From: Delphinus delphis
Taxonomy: Eukaryota > Chordata > Mammalia > Artiodactyla > Delphinidae
Assembly: GCF_949987515.2 (NCBI RefSeq)
Contig: NC_082699.1
Span: 79,589,458 to 79,653,457, forward strand
DNA length: 64,000 bases
Direction of reading: 5' to 3'
Notes under the pieces: model-generated
The model's input: only the letters and a program-made list of their open reading frames with translations
Databases searched by the model: none
What the model was told of the DNA's origin: nothing
Made by a program: the position numbers and the translations under genes
Part shown: positions 52,379 to 64,000 of the stretch, in pieces
How the letters are laid out: the number at the start of each line of letters is the position of its first letter
Position numbering within the stretch: the first letter of the stretch is position 1

Positions 52379-52758
52379 GCTGAAACGGGAACCAGCGGGG
52401 GCACAGGGCGCAGAGAAGCCGGATCTCACCCAGTGCTCGTGGGAACGCAAAGGGGCTGAAACGGGAACCAGCGGGGGCACAGGGCGCAGAGAAGCCGGAT
52501 CTCACCCAGTGCTCGTGGGAACGCAAAGGGGCTGAAACGGGAACCAGCGGGGGCACAGGGCGCAGAGAAGCCGGATCTCACCCAGTGCTCGTGGGAACGC
52601 AAAGGGGCTGAAACGGGAACCAGCGGGGGCACAGGGCGCAGAGAAGCCGGATCTCACCCAGTGCTCGTGGGAACGCAAAGGGGCTGAAACGGGAACCAGC
52701 GGGGGCACAGGGCGCAGAGAAGCCGGATCTCACCCAGTGCTCGTGGGAACGCAAAGCG
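52379..52758 (+). repeat. 76-bp minisatellite, five copies
   Basis: Five units starting at 52379, 52455, 52531, 52607 and 52683 (GCTGAAACGGGAACCAGCGG plus 56 bases). The visible copies are essentially identical, so the expansion is recent or homogenised. The unit derives from the surrounding L1 3' region (matching GTGCTCGTGGGAACGCAAAG). Confidence 0.95.
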
Positions 52759-53519
52759 GGGCAGCTGCCCTGGAACACAGTGGGTGTGTCTTAAGAAACT
52801 GAACATACATTTCCCGTGGGACTCAGCACACGCTGCTGGGCATTCTATTCCAGTAAAATGAGGACTGTGTCCACACAAAAGTGTGCACATGCATGTTCAC
52901 AGCAGCTTTACTTGTAACAGCCCCAAACTGGACGCAACCTAGATGTTCTTCAGTAGGTGAAAGGTTAAGCCAACTCAGGCCAGTCCACACCTCAGAACAC
53001 TCCTCAGCTGTGAGAAGGAAGGAACTGGTGATAGAGCAACACCTGCACGGGTCTCAAGGGCCTTTTGCCAAGTGAAGAAAGAGCGCATCTCCCAGGGTTA
53101 CATACTGTCATTCCATTCACAGAACATTTTCAAAATGACGAAATTATGGAGACGGAGGCCAGATCAGTGCTTTGCGGGGTGGGAATAGGGGCAGGGAAGG
53201 AAAGGGGACAGAGGTGATGTGACTAGAAGTGGTGACACAGAGGAGCGTTGTGGTGATGGGACAGGTCGCATCCTGACTGGTGGTGGGTGCACAAACCTAC
53301 ACGTATGATAAAACTGCATGTAACTGTAGGCGTACAAAGGGATACATGTGAAACTGTTGAAACAAAGTAGGTGGGGTCTGTGGGTCGTACTGTGTCCATA
53401 CCCTGCTCTGTATATTGCCCTATAGTTGTATAAGATACCATCACTGGGGAGAACTTGTTAGGGGCACATGCAAATTCCTGTAAGTCTGTAATTGTTTGCA
53501 AATAAAAGTTTAATAAAGT

Positions 53520-54175
53520 TGCCAGTCATGCAAGGAAACAGGAAAATATAACCCATAGTGAAGAGCAAAATCAATCACCGCTGACTCAGAAATGACGCAG
53601 CATAAGTGGACAAGGGCATTAAACTTAGAGCTGTATCTCACATGGCACACCTCCACATCCATCCGTCTCTATTTTTATGTACATACTCCTAAACTTCTGA
53701 AAACTGCAATGTTGGAGGTGAAAAACACACTGGATGTGATTAATGGCTGATTAGACATTGAAAGAAAAATTAGTTATTTAGAAGACATAGAAATTACCCA
53801 AAATGAAACACAGAAAGAAGGTGGGAAAAAAATGAACAGAGATTTCTGCTTCTAGGATGGAGTAAATGCAACCTGATTTATCCTTCCACCTGAAATACGA
53901 CAAGGAAACCCAGACAGAAAATATGAAACAATGGTTTTCAAGACACTGGGCATCAGGGAATAATCGGTGATCCCCAGGAGGCTGGAAATAAACTACGTGA
54001 GCTCTTTGATTGCCCAGCTAACCACCTTGAGAGCACTTCCAGGCTGTGGTGCAGGAGCGGGGTATCCAGGCAAAGCCTGGTCAATTCCCTGAGTTAAGGA
54101 GACAGGGTTCAGAGTCCAGGGATTCCAAGGCAGTCAGACTGCAAGGGCCAGAGAGAAGAGAGCTGCAAAGGGAAA
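53520..54175 (+). repeat. Probable old LINE sequence
   Basis: A-rich, LINE-like, heavily diverged; no gene seen. Confidence 0.35.
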
Positions 54176-54179
54176 CAGC

Positions 54180-54625
54180 GTTTCAGAAATAACGCCATTT
54201 GCAGCAATACGGATGCAACTAGAGATTGTCACACTGAGTGAAGTAAGTCAGACAGAGAAAGACAAATATATGATAGCGCTTATATGTGGAATCTAAAACA
54301 ATAGTACAAATGAACTTATTTACAAAACAGAAATAGAGTCACAGATGTATACAACAGACTTATGGTTACCAGCGGGGAAATGGGGGGAGGGATAAAGTGG
54401 GAGATTGGGATGGACATATACACACTACTATATATAAAATAGATAACTAATAAGGACCCGCCGTATAGCACAGGGAACTCTACTCAACACTCTGTAATGG
54501 ACTATATGGAAAAAGAATCTAGAAAAGAGTGGTTATATGTATAACTGATGTACTTTGCTATACACCTGAAACTAACACAACATTGTAAATCAACTATACT
54601 CCAATAAAATAAATTTAAAAAAAAG
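54180..54625 (+). mobile_element. L1 3' UTR fragment
   Basis: Plus strand: GCAGCAATACGGATGCAACT, GTATAGCACAGGGAACTCTA, CATTGTAAATCAACTATACT, and an A-rich tail ending near 54625. Confidence 0.85.
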
Positions 54626-55466
54626 ATAAAGAGCATTCCAGAGGTGTGTAGGGACCCCTTTGGGGATTCAGGTGAGTACTCAATGGCTCATGTGTGTGAC
54701 GGAATGTCTCAAGGTTGGGGACAGAGTCATCTGTCAGGAGGGAAGGAAGCAGTGCCTAGCCTTTTCCCACCAGCCCAAGCAGGAGACCTCACAATCCATG
54801 TGGCACCGGGTAGGGCACTTAGAAGGATCTTGCCTCAGAGGAATAATCAGTCCTAGAGCAAATGCCGCTCTGGTACAGCCTCACCAATCTTAAAGCAAGA
54901 CCCAAAGGATAAAACTCTCCAAGTAATATAACTGTATCCCAAAACAAATTTCAAGAATACATATAGAGATACAAAATATACAGCTCCTAACAAGGCAAAA
55001 TGTACACTGTCTGGCATCCAATTAAATATTACCAGACATACAAAGATGCATAGAGATACGACCATAATGAGAAGCTCAACTAATCAAGACAAACCCAGAA
55101 CGGATGGGGATATTAGAATTAGCATAAAAGACATTTAAACAGCTGTTATAACTATATTCCAGATGCTTGAAAAATTGAATAGAGACACGGAAGGTATAAC
55201 AAACAAATTCTAGAGGTAAAAATGACAGTGTCTGAGATGAAAAACAAACAAAAATCTATGGATGGGATTAATGTCAGATTAGACACAACAGAGGTAAAGA
55301 TTAGTGAATTTGAAGGCTTAACAATAGAAACTACTCCAAATAAAACCACACAGAGAAAAAGGAATTCCTCCAAACGAAAAGAGGATCAACGAGCTGTGGG
55401 ACAGTTTCAAGAGGCCTCATATATATGTAATTGGAGTCTCCAAAGGAGAGAAGAAAGAAAGGACGG

Positions 55467-55762
55467 AATTCCCTGGTGGCGCTGTGGTTAAGAATCTGCC
55501 TGCCAATGCAGGGGATATGGGTTCGAGCTCTGGTCCGGGAAGATCCCACATGCCACGGAACAACCAAGCCTGTGCGCCACAACTACTGAGCCTGTGCCCT
55601 AGAGCCCGTGAACCACAACTGCTGAGCCCGTGCACCACAACTCCTGAAGCCTGTGCGCATAGAGCCCGTGCTCCGCAGCAAAAGCCACCGCAATGAGAAG
55701 CCCGCGCACCACAACGAAGACCCAATGCAGCTGAAAATAAATAAATTTATTTTTAAAAAAAA
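55467..55762 (+). mobile_element. CHR-1 type SINE
   Basis: Plus strand: ATTCCCTGGTGGCGCTGTGG head, ACAACTACTGAGCCTG repeats, and an AAATAAATAAATTTATTTTT tail. Confidence 0.9.
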
Positions 55763-56733
55763 GGAAACAGAAAAAAATATATATATTTGAAGAAATAATA
55801 ACCTTAAGGTTTCCAAATTTGATGAAAAGTATAAACCACATTCCTAAAACTCAACAAACACCAAATTTCAACAAGAAGCAGGAAGGAAAATCAGGCTAAA
55901 GCACAATTTGATAAAATTTCTCCGAGCCAGTGATAAAGAGAAAATCATAAGAGCAGCCAGAGGAAAAGAAGACATGTTACAGACAGAAGAACAAAGATAA
56001 GGACTATGGCAGATTTCCTGCTGGAAACAATGCAAGTGAGGAGACCGTGGAGAGCATCTTTAATGGTACTGAAGGGGGAAAAAAATCTTGTCAACCTTGA
56101 GTTCTATACCCAGTGCATATATCGTTCATAACTGAAGGCAAAATAAAGACATACCTTTCCAGACATACAAAAGCTGAAAGAATCAATCACCAGCAGACTC
56201 ACACTATGAGAAATGTTAATGGAAGCCCTACCAATAGAAGGGAAGGGATGCCAGCTGTGAATATGGATCCACTCAAAGACGTGAGGACCACTAGAAAGGG
56301 TAACTACCTAGGTAAATGTACGAGATAGGGCCTTAGTACTTAAATTTATTGAAAAGGTAATTGAAGAAACAAAAATAATGGCAATATGTCATGGGATTTT
56401 ATAACACATGTAGATACACATACTAAAAACTGTACAAATTATAGTTGTTTGGCTCAAATGTGTGACAAAAATAAAGGTTGGCAGGGGGAAATGGAAATAT
56501 ACTGCGGAAGGTTCTTATACTATATGTGAAGTGGTACAGTATCATCTGAAAGTAGATTGTAATAAGTTGTAGGTGTATATATGCTGTAAACCCTGAAGTA
56601 AGCACTAAATATCAAGTTATAGTTAATAAGATAATAAAGGAGATACAATGGAATTCTAAAAAATATCAGAAAGGAGGCAAAAAGGAGGCAAAAAGAAAGG
56701 AGGCAAAAAAAGAAGAAAAGGAAAATAAAGAAC

Positions 56734-56962
56734 AGGGACTTCCCTGGTGGTCCAGTGGTTAAGATTCCACGCTCCCAGTGCAGGGGGCCCCAGTTTGATC
56801 CGTGGTCAGGGAACTAGATCCTGCATGCCACAGCTAAGAGATCCCACATACCACAACTAAAGATCCTGCATGCTACAACAGAGATCCCGGACGTGGCAAC
56901 GAAGATCCCACGTGCTGCAACTAAGACCCGGCACCGCCCAATAAATAAATAAATAAATAAAA
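56734..56962 (+). mobile_element. CHR SINE (diverged subtype)
   Basis: Plus strand: GGACTTCCCTGGTGGTCCAG head, GATCC(C/T)-rich body, and (AAAT)n tail. Same subtype as 47538-47767. Confidence 0.85.
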
Positions 56963-57103
56963 GAACAGATGGAACCAGTAGAAAACAATAGCAAAGGGTA
57001 ATTTTTAACTCAACTATATCAATAATCTCATTAAATGTAGATGGTCTAAACACCACAATTAAAAGGCAGAGATTGTCATTCAGATTTAAAAAATCCAACT
57101 ATA

Positions 57104-57448
57104 GGGACTTCCTCGGTGGTCCAGTGGTAAAGAATCCACCTTCTAATGCAGGGGACGCAGGTTCCATCCCTGGTTGGGGAACTAAGATCCCACAGGCTGC
57201 AGGGCAACTAGGCCTGCGCGCCTCAACAAGAGAGCCCACAGTGCTGCAAACTACAGAGCCCATGTACCTTGGAGCTTGCGTGCCACAACTAGAGAGAAAA
57301 CCTGCAGGCCACAACTAGAGGGAAGCCCGAGTGCTGCAGCAAAGAGCCCATGCACCACAACGAAAAAGATCCCACATGCCTCAATGAAAGATCCTGCGTG
57401 CTGCAACTAAGACCCAACGCAGCCAAAAGAAATAAAGATAAATTTTTT
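57104..57448 (+). mobile_element. CHR-1 type SINE
   Basis: Plus strand: GGGACTTCCTCGGTGGTCCA head; perfect target duplication AAAATCCAACTATA before and after it, splitting the L1 ORF2 remnant. Confidence 0.92.
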
Positions 57449-57493
57449 AAAAATCCAACTATATTCTGCCTATAAGAAACAAACTTAAAATAT

Positions 57494-57635
57494 GGGACTT
57501 CCCTGGCGGTCCAGCTGTTAAGACTCCACACTTCCACTTCAGGGGGCACGGGTTCGATCCCTGGTCAGAGAACTAAGATCCCACATGCCGTGCAGTGTGG
57601 CCAAAAAGTAAAATAAAATAAAATAACATAAAATA
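57494..57635 (+). mobile_element. CHR SINE, short
   Basis: Plus strand: GGGACTTCCCTGGCGGTCCA head, body cut short after AGATCCCACATGCCG, then an (AAAAT)n tail. Confidence 0.85.
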
Positions 57636-57979
57636 GATACAGATAGGTGAAAATTAAAAGGATAGCACAAATATGCCAGTATAACACTAAATATAAGGAA
57701 GCTGAAATGACTATATTAACATCTGAAAAAGTAGACTTCAGAACAAAGAATATTACTGAGAATAAAAGAATCATTTCATAAGGACAAAGGGATCATTTCG
57801 TCAAGAGGACATAAGAATCCTAAATGTTTTTGCAGGTACTAACAGAGCTTCCAAATACATGAAGCAAAAACTGACAACTACAAGGAGAACTAACTCCACA
57901 ATTATAGTAGCAGATTTCAACATACCTATCTCAATAATTGGTGAAACAAGTAGACAGAAAAATCAGTAATGATGTAGAA

Positions 57980-58690
57980 GAATTAAATAACTATCAATCA
58001 TTATCTGTCCCTCCATCCATCATCCCTTTATCGTTCATCTACCCATCTATCATTGTTTTCATGTTTATCCATTGAATACCATCTCTTTTCCCAGTACTTG
58101 ACTTACTGTTTCATCAATTCACACATTTTCTCATTAATTTATGAATGATTTATTGAGAAACTTGCCAGTCTATCCCCTCATTACTGTATCCACTTTAGCC
58201 TTACTACCATCTTAAGTCATCCTCACGTATTCATTTATTTAACTACTGTTAATTCACACATCTCTTCATCGTGCATTCATACACACATTCGTGCTGTTTA
58301 CTTGAGAGAAAATTTCGAGAAAGCAGGGACTATGTTAGTTCACTTCACAGCTGTATTCTCCAGTGTCATACATTTTGGTTGTCACATGAAAGGCACTCAA
58401 AAGTTGTGTTCAATGATTGAACTCACCCATCAATTCATCTATCCATTTGCTCAACCAACCATCTACTTATCTAAGTTATTCATCCATTAAATCCCTTCAT
58501 CTATTAATTTTTCATGTATCAATTCGTATTTCATCCATTCATTCAATCCAAGAATCCTTCATTCTTTTATCATTTAATTCATTCATTAACTTATTCATCT
58601 ACTCATTATTTGTCCATTCATTAACTCACTCATAAATTCACCCATTATTATTTTATCTGTTCACTCATTTAGTTTTCCATTTCTTCTGCT
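57980..58690. repeat. (TTCA)n-related tetranucleotide-rich tract
   Basis: About 0.7 kb of CATT/TTCA/ATCC-rich degenerate tetranucleotides (for example ATTCATTCAATCC and CATCCATCATCCC). Frames here are artefacts. Confidence 0.65.
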
Positions 58691-58694
58691 TGCA

Positions 58695-58855
58695 AACTAA
58701 CCTTTGGCAAGTTTTTAAACTTATTTAAGTATCAGCTTCCATATGTTCATAAATGGGGCTAACAGGTCCTATATTTCAAAGACGAATGAGACAATGAGTG
58801 GAATTCTTCAGCACAATTCCTGGCGCACAGTGCTCAATAAATGGCAGCTGTTCCT
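58695..58855 (+). mobile_element. MIR SINE fragment
   Basis: Plus-strand MIR 3' half: GGGGCTAACAGGTCCTATAT and AGTGCTCAATAAATGGCAGC. Confidence 0.65.
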
Positions 58856-60100
58856 CTTTAAAGTAGGTATTCACAGTTCCTTGTTAATAATTCATGGACC
58901 CATTCCTGTGTTCACTCTTCCATTCATTTATCTGCTCCATCCATCCATTCCTCTCTCATCCTTGATTTTACACACCTTTGAACTTTCCTTTCTAAAATAC
59001 AAACCACATACTGAACATTGTACAAATCAAAGTTGTGTGGCTTGATTAAATGATAAAGGAAATACTCCTGGATTAACCTCCTCAGTCAAGATGTGAAACA
59101 TTGGAGAACCCTACCCCTCCCTTCTGAGAACCCTGCCTTCTGTGGCCCCTTTATCACTCCGGGGTGGGGGGGTGGCGGGGGGGACTTCAGAGGAACAGGA
59201 GTGGTAAGACTTGGGATGTGTGGCCCCAAGGGCTGTGCCCTGCAGACTGAGGTCTGTGGGGAGGCCGCGACGGCGGGGAACTGCAGCCAGGGACCTGCAT
59301 ACAGTGGACACAAGCAGGGAGCCTGGGGGGCCGGTGGCAGGGTGTGGAGGGAGGAGGGCAGGAGGGGAAGGTGGAGGCCTGTGTGGTCTTGGCAGGGGGA
59401 CTGCAAGGACCTCGGGGGCATCGTGGTCAGCGCTTCGGGGCTCATCCCTGGCCAGCTGGGAGGGCCACATTTCTGTGAGTCGGTGCCTTCTTCTCTGAAG
59501 TGGGAGTCTAACAGCATCTCTCCAGGCCGCGCAGAGCACAGGACACACCCTGAGCTTTTGACCACTGGCGCTAGGTGGCCTCGCTGGACGTGGCGGTCAG
59601 CGTGCTGCAGTCCTGGGACCTGAGCCATATTCTCCAGAACATGGAGGCCCAGCGGCAGCGCCGGGCCAGGGAACCAAGCAGCACAGGGAGGCGGAGCTCA
59701 AGTGGCGCTGAAGAGGGGGGTTGGGGTGGGGGGAGGCGGCCAGGAGCTTCTCCGACCCGCCTCCCCCGACCCCAGCATGAACCTCAGAGTGCAACAGCTA
59801 CCCAAGGAGCAGCCAGTGTCACCAACAGGTGTGCAGCCAGCCCCCCGGAAGGAGCCGGTGGGAGGAGAGAGAGCTGGGTGCTGAGAGGCGCCCCGCGAGC
59901 CCCCAACCTGGTCCGGAGGGCTTCAGCTGGCCCCGCCCCCCCGCAGGCCTAGCGCGAGCTCAACCCGAGGATCGGATCGACAAGCACAAGGGTTAACGGA
60001 GGGCGCGGGCATGGCTGAGCTCACTCGGCAGGTTGGCTACTCCCCCTCGGCGGGGCGGGGCGGCCCCCCTCCCAGCCCCTTCCTTAGGGGTCCCGGCTAA

Positions 60101-60989
<889 letters not shown>

Positions 60990-61257
60990 TGAACGTGCGC
61001 ATCAGGAATGTGGGCGTGCGCTGTGCAGGGGAGGGGGCCGGCCGGGAGCCCCAGCTGGGGGACCCCGGCTGGCGGGCCCTTGGGGGCAGAGTAGGCGGGC
61101 CCAATCAGTTCCTCCCGCTGTGGAGCAGTGCACAGTTGGGACGACGGGGGAGTTCGTGGTCCCCGCACCGGCCCCAGATTTGGAGGAGCAGAAGGGGTGG
61201 GCGTTGGTATGCCGGCGGGTGGACAGACAGACAGACTAGAGGTAAAACGTAGTCAAT

Positions 61258-61263
61258 TTTATT
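61258..61263 (-). terminator. SCRIB: Poly(A) signal of SCRIB
   Basis: AATAAA on the minus strand, about 200 bases beyond the SCRIB stop; the only candidate nearby. SCRIB and IQANK1 converge here with about 270 bases between the IQANK1 stop and this signal. Confidence 0.75.
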
Positions 61264-61463
61264 CTCCTTAAACCACAAAATAGAGTCTTTGGTTGTACAA
61301 ACATCACTAGTTACAGTCTCGCCAGGAGGTCCCGGCTGGGGAGGGGGCAGTTAGCGGCCAGAACTCTTGAAAATGCTAACGGCCGGGTTAAAAGACTCGA
61401 GGCAAGGGTGGTGCTGGAGCTGGCAGGGCCCCCACCCCAAGTCGGGGGAGGTACCTTGACCCT

Positions 61464-63643
61464 CTAGGAGGGCACCGGGCCCAGGCCCCGGCGCCCCGGC
61501 CGCACGGCGCGGCGGCTGCTGCATAGGGCCACCTCCTCGGGGCCCGCGGCGCCTGGCGAAGGCCTGCCCAGAAGCACCATGGCCACCTCTCCATCCTCCT
61601 CTGGCAGACCTGGCCGACGGGGGCGGGGAGTGAGCTGATGGGCCCCAGGCCCCCTGGGAGCACCCGGGGCCGCGCCTGCCAACTCACCAGGGCTCGGAGA
61701 TGGTTCCAAGGACCTCAGCTCCTCAGCAAAATCTGGGGACTGTGATGGGGAGAAGGGCTGCTCAGGGCTCCGCCCCAGACCTGCCTGAAACCACCCACCT
61801 GAGCCTGGGTGGGTCCCTGCTGAGCCCTGGCTGGAGGATGGGAGGTGGGTGGACAGGACTGGCCACAGAGAGATGGGGAGGGTACCAGAGGAGGGGACAG
61901 GGCTGGGTGACAGGCACAGCAGAAAGGTGGCAGGAGCTGGTCGGGCTGTCTTGCAGAAGGGCCAGGAGGGCCCGGTACCTGCATGTCATAGACAGGTCTG
62001 GAAGAGGGGAGGGCTGCAAACACCCTGTAGTCAAACTTCCTCCCAGACAAGGCCTTGAAAGGACAGCGTGAGGAGAGAGGTAAAGAGCGTGAGAAGAAAG
62101 AGGGCTGGGGGAGTCTGGATCCCTGCCCCCCACCAGGGGAGGAGTGCAGGGAAGGGTGACAGCCGTTGGTTCCTCACCAAGCGTCCCGGGGAGGTGCCGG
62201 TCTGGAGGCCGAGGTCTGGAGGGACAAGAAGTGGACGTCGGGAGAGGTCCGCGCCGCAGGCTGAGCCCCCCGCCTCCCCACGACGCACAGACCTTCCAAG
62301 GGGGTGGGTGACGGGGTGGGCGCGGGCGAGGGGGCCTCGGCCAGGCGCTCCAGAGGCCCCCGCTTGCTTCGACCCTCCTGAGACTTGCTGAGGACCATCT
62401 GTGCGCGGAGAGCGTCCTGTTCCAGAGACTTCATCCTGCGGGCAGGGGAGCGGCGGGCGGGCTGGACAGGGTCGGAGGGCGAGGGCGGGGGCGGGGGCGG
62501 GGAGGGGACGGGAGGGGACGGGAGGGGACGGGGCGGGAGCAGCGCGCGGGGCGGGGCCTCACCTGGCCGCCCTCCACAGCGCACGCTTCTCGGCCTCCAG
62601 GGCACGGCGCTCCGCCGGGGACAGGGTCCGCTCGGGAGCCGGCAGCTCCGGGCTCTGCACGCGCAGCCGCTCCTGGTGGCGCCGCTCGGCCTTGGCCGTC
62701 CGCACCGGAGCGCCGCCTCCCTGCGGCGGGGGGGACGCGGGGCCAAGCCTGGGCCGGGCGACAGGAGAGCCGGGTGGAGGGGCGCCGCGCGGGCGGAGAG
62801 GGGGGAGGGGGAGACGCTGGGGGGGGCCCTCCCCCAGCTCACCCTGCGGCGGGGCCCCGGCCGGCCCAGGGCGGCTCCTCCTCGGGCTCCTCGTCCTCCG
62901 GGGCCTCGCCTTCCGGGCGCCCCGCGTCCGCCGCGTCCCCCGCCGCCTCGCGCAGCATCTGCGTCCTCTTCTGTTGCAGCTTTCGGGCTGGGGGAGGGGA
63001 GGGGAGGGGCGGGTCAGGTTGGGAGCCGGTGCTCCCCTCCCCGACCACCCTCGCCCAACCCAGTGGGCTGCTTACCTTCCTCCTCCTGCATCTTCCGCAG
63101 GTCGTCGGCACCCACCAGCGACACGCGCTTAGGGGGGCCCCCGGTCTGGGGCACCCGCACCTCAAGCTCGAAGTACTTCTGCCGCTCGCGGAAGGACAGC
63201 TGCTCCGGGGAGGCCGTGGGCCCAGGCTTGGGGGGCTGGGGAGAGCACGCCCTGAGAGCCGGGCCCTCGCGTCTCGCACCCTGGCAGGAACACGCAGCAG
63301 GGGACCGGGGCCCACCACCTACCTGAGCAGGGGCCTCCAGGGGTGGGTGCAGGCCGGGCACGGCAGCGAAGGTCCTATACGCCTGCTTCACGTTGGCGGG
63401 CAGCTCGTCAGGGGAGGGCGGGGAGGGGGGCTGGCGGACGGGGCACAGGGAGCTGTGTGGTGACAGCTGTCCCGGCTGCAGCCACCGCCCGTCCCACCAC
63501 CAGCTGTCCTTGCTGACTGCCTCCCCGCCCCCCCGCCCCCCCCGGGTCACGGCACTCACGGACTGGGGATCACCTCTGCCCCTGAGGGCCGGGGAGCCCC
63601 TTGGCCAGGCCTGAGCCACTGGCTGGATCACCCCAGGCTTTGT
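61464..63643 (-). CDS. SCRIB: SCRIB, Scribble cell-polarity protein, last ten exons (5' part outside window)
   Basis: C-terminal, post-PDZ part of the basolateral polarity scaffold Scribble. Exons in coding order: 63643-63560, 63430-63323, 63235-63076, 62987-62843, 62748-62563, 62435-62293, 62215-62178, 62053-61979, 61739-61688, 61609-61464. All have GT/AG ends and phases agree throughout (1,137 bases, 378 residues plus stop). Recognisable blocks: TKPGVIQPVAQAWP; PDELPANVKQAYRTFAAVPG; LSFRERQKYFELEVRVPQ; KRVSLVGADDLRKMQEEE; a basic, Glu-rich helical segment ending MKSLEQDALRAQMVLSKSQE; and the C terminus RPGRRGLGPVPS. The LRR and PDZ domains lie beyond position 64000. The 25-codon exon 62053-61979 (ALSGRKFDYRVFAALPSSRP) is in phase on both sides and could be skipped as a cassette. 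No lesions. Confidence 0.93.
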
Positions 63644-64000
63644 CTGCAAAGGGCAGGTGCAGGGGTCAGGAGGAATCGGTTCAGGTGAGGGGATGTGAGG
63701 ATTGGGGGGAGGACGGGGAAAAAAGAGAGATGGGGCCCAGGTGGGCGGCTGGGCAGGTGTCCAGGGTGTGAGGCCGTGCTGGGAAGGGGCAGAGGCTGGG
63801 AGCCGGGCTCCAAGCAGGTACTTCCAGTGCCCACCCCTACCCTGCCACCAGGCGAGAGGAGGTGCCCACGCCTGGCCCTCCCCACGCAGCAGAACCGGGG
63901 AGCCTCTGCAAGCAGGTGGGGGTGGGGGCAGGGCCAAGCTGGCCCCTAGGGGCTCCCAGACGGGAGGACGGATGGGGGTGGGGCCGCCCTGACCACCCAC
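63644..64000 (-). other. SCRIB: SCRIB intron
   Basis: GC-rich sequence before the first SCRIB exon in the window. The frame stays open on the minus strand but lacks domain-like sequence, so I read it as intron. Confidence 0.5.

Larger units (their letters stand above)
51715..53515 (+). mobile_element. L1 3' region, with SINE insertion and tandem array
   Basis: Plus-strand L1 (AATGGATTAGTATTTAAATG, ACTTTTGCTCTGCTGAAGCC, TGCATGTTCACAGCAGCTTT, A-rich end near 53515). A CHR-2 SINE splits it at 52045-52249, and a 76-bp minisatellite has grown inside it. No open frame. Confidence 0.8.
55060..57975 (+). mobile_element. Decayed L1 ORF1/ORF2 body with nested SINEs
   Basis: Plus-strand L1 coding sequence, full of stops. 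An ORF1-like stretch lies near 55140-55400, and ORF2-like pieces such as AAGGCAGAGATTGTCATTCA and AACTATATTCTGCCTATAAG lie on either side of SINEs. Four CHR elements have inserted into it. Confidence 0.7.

Noticed and set aside
62715..62843. Apparent one-base frameshift in SCRIB between exons ending 62843 and starting 62720
   Set aside because: Using the acceptor at 62749-62751 (GGCCCAG|GCTTGG) adds 28 bases and restores phase, giving GPASPPPQGGGAPVR, which fits the family. SCRIB is intact.

Overview
This window is nuclear DNA of a placental mammal, most likely a cetacean. It is full of tRNA-derived CHR-type SINEs (the cetacean/hippo/ruminant family, here with the poly-T/A CHR-2 form that is abundant in whales and dolphins) and old L1 fragments, and I saw no ruminant-specific Bov repeats. 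Gene order and direction match the mammalian block that is 8q24.3 in human: CCDC166 (-), MAPK15 (+), FAM83H (-), IQANK1 (+), SCRIB (-). Species and assembly cannot be named from the sequence alone.

Layout. 0.07-1.6 kb: intact two-exon CCDC166 (-). 3.57-4.57 kb: four phase-compatible exons (-) of an unrecognised small membrane protein. 5-10.2 kb: repeats. 11.06-17.16 kb: MAPK15 (ERK8), every exon still recognisable but the gene is broken (start codon, splice donor, stop codons, frameshifts, HRD motif). 18.88-25.2 kb: intact FAM83H (-), with its CpG-island promoter near 28.5-29.3 kb. 30.95-61.0 kb: IQANK1 remains (+), its first exon and its IQ/ankyrin exons separated by an 18 kb repeat-filled intron; a candidate antisense coiled-coil gene (32.3-33.0 kb) sits in that intron. 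The 3' half (59.6-61.0 kb) encodes a coiled coil and a region resembling dynein heavy-chain AAA5. IQANK1 also carries several stops and frameshifts. 61.26-63.64 kb: the last ten exons of SCRIB (-), intact to the stop codon; the rest of SCRIB lies beyond the right edge.

How it fits together. Polarity protein SCRIB, the CK1-anchoring FAM83H and CCDC166 are open and correctly spliced. MAPK15 (kinase linked to ciliogenesis and autophagy) and IQANK1 (dynein-like) are both decayed, one on each side of FAM83H. The main points for follow-up are this paired loss, the dynein-AAA5-like region of IQANK1, the unrecognised membrane-protein gene, the antisense coiled-coil gene, a GC-AG intron in CCDC166, and three minisatellites (47-, 76- and 120-bp units).

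All exon boundaries were read by eye from GT/AG signals, phase and remembered family sequence; no alignment was run.
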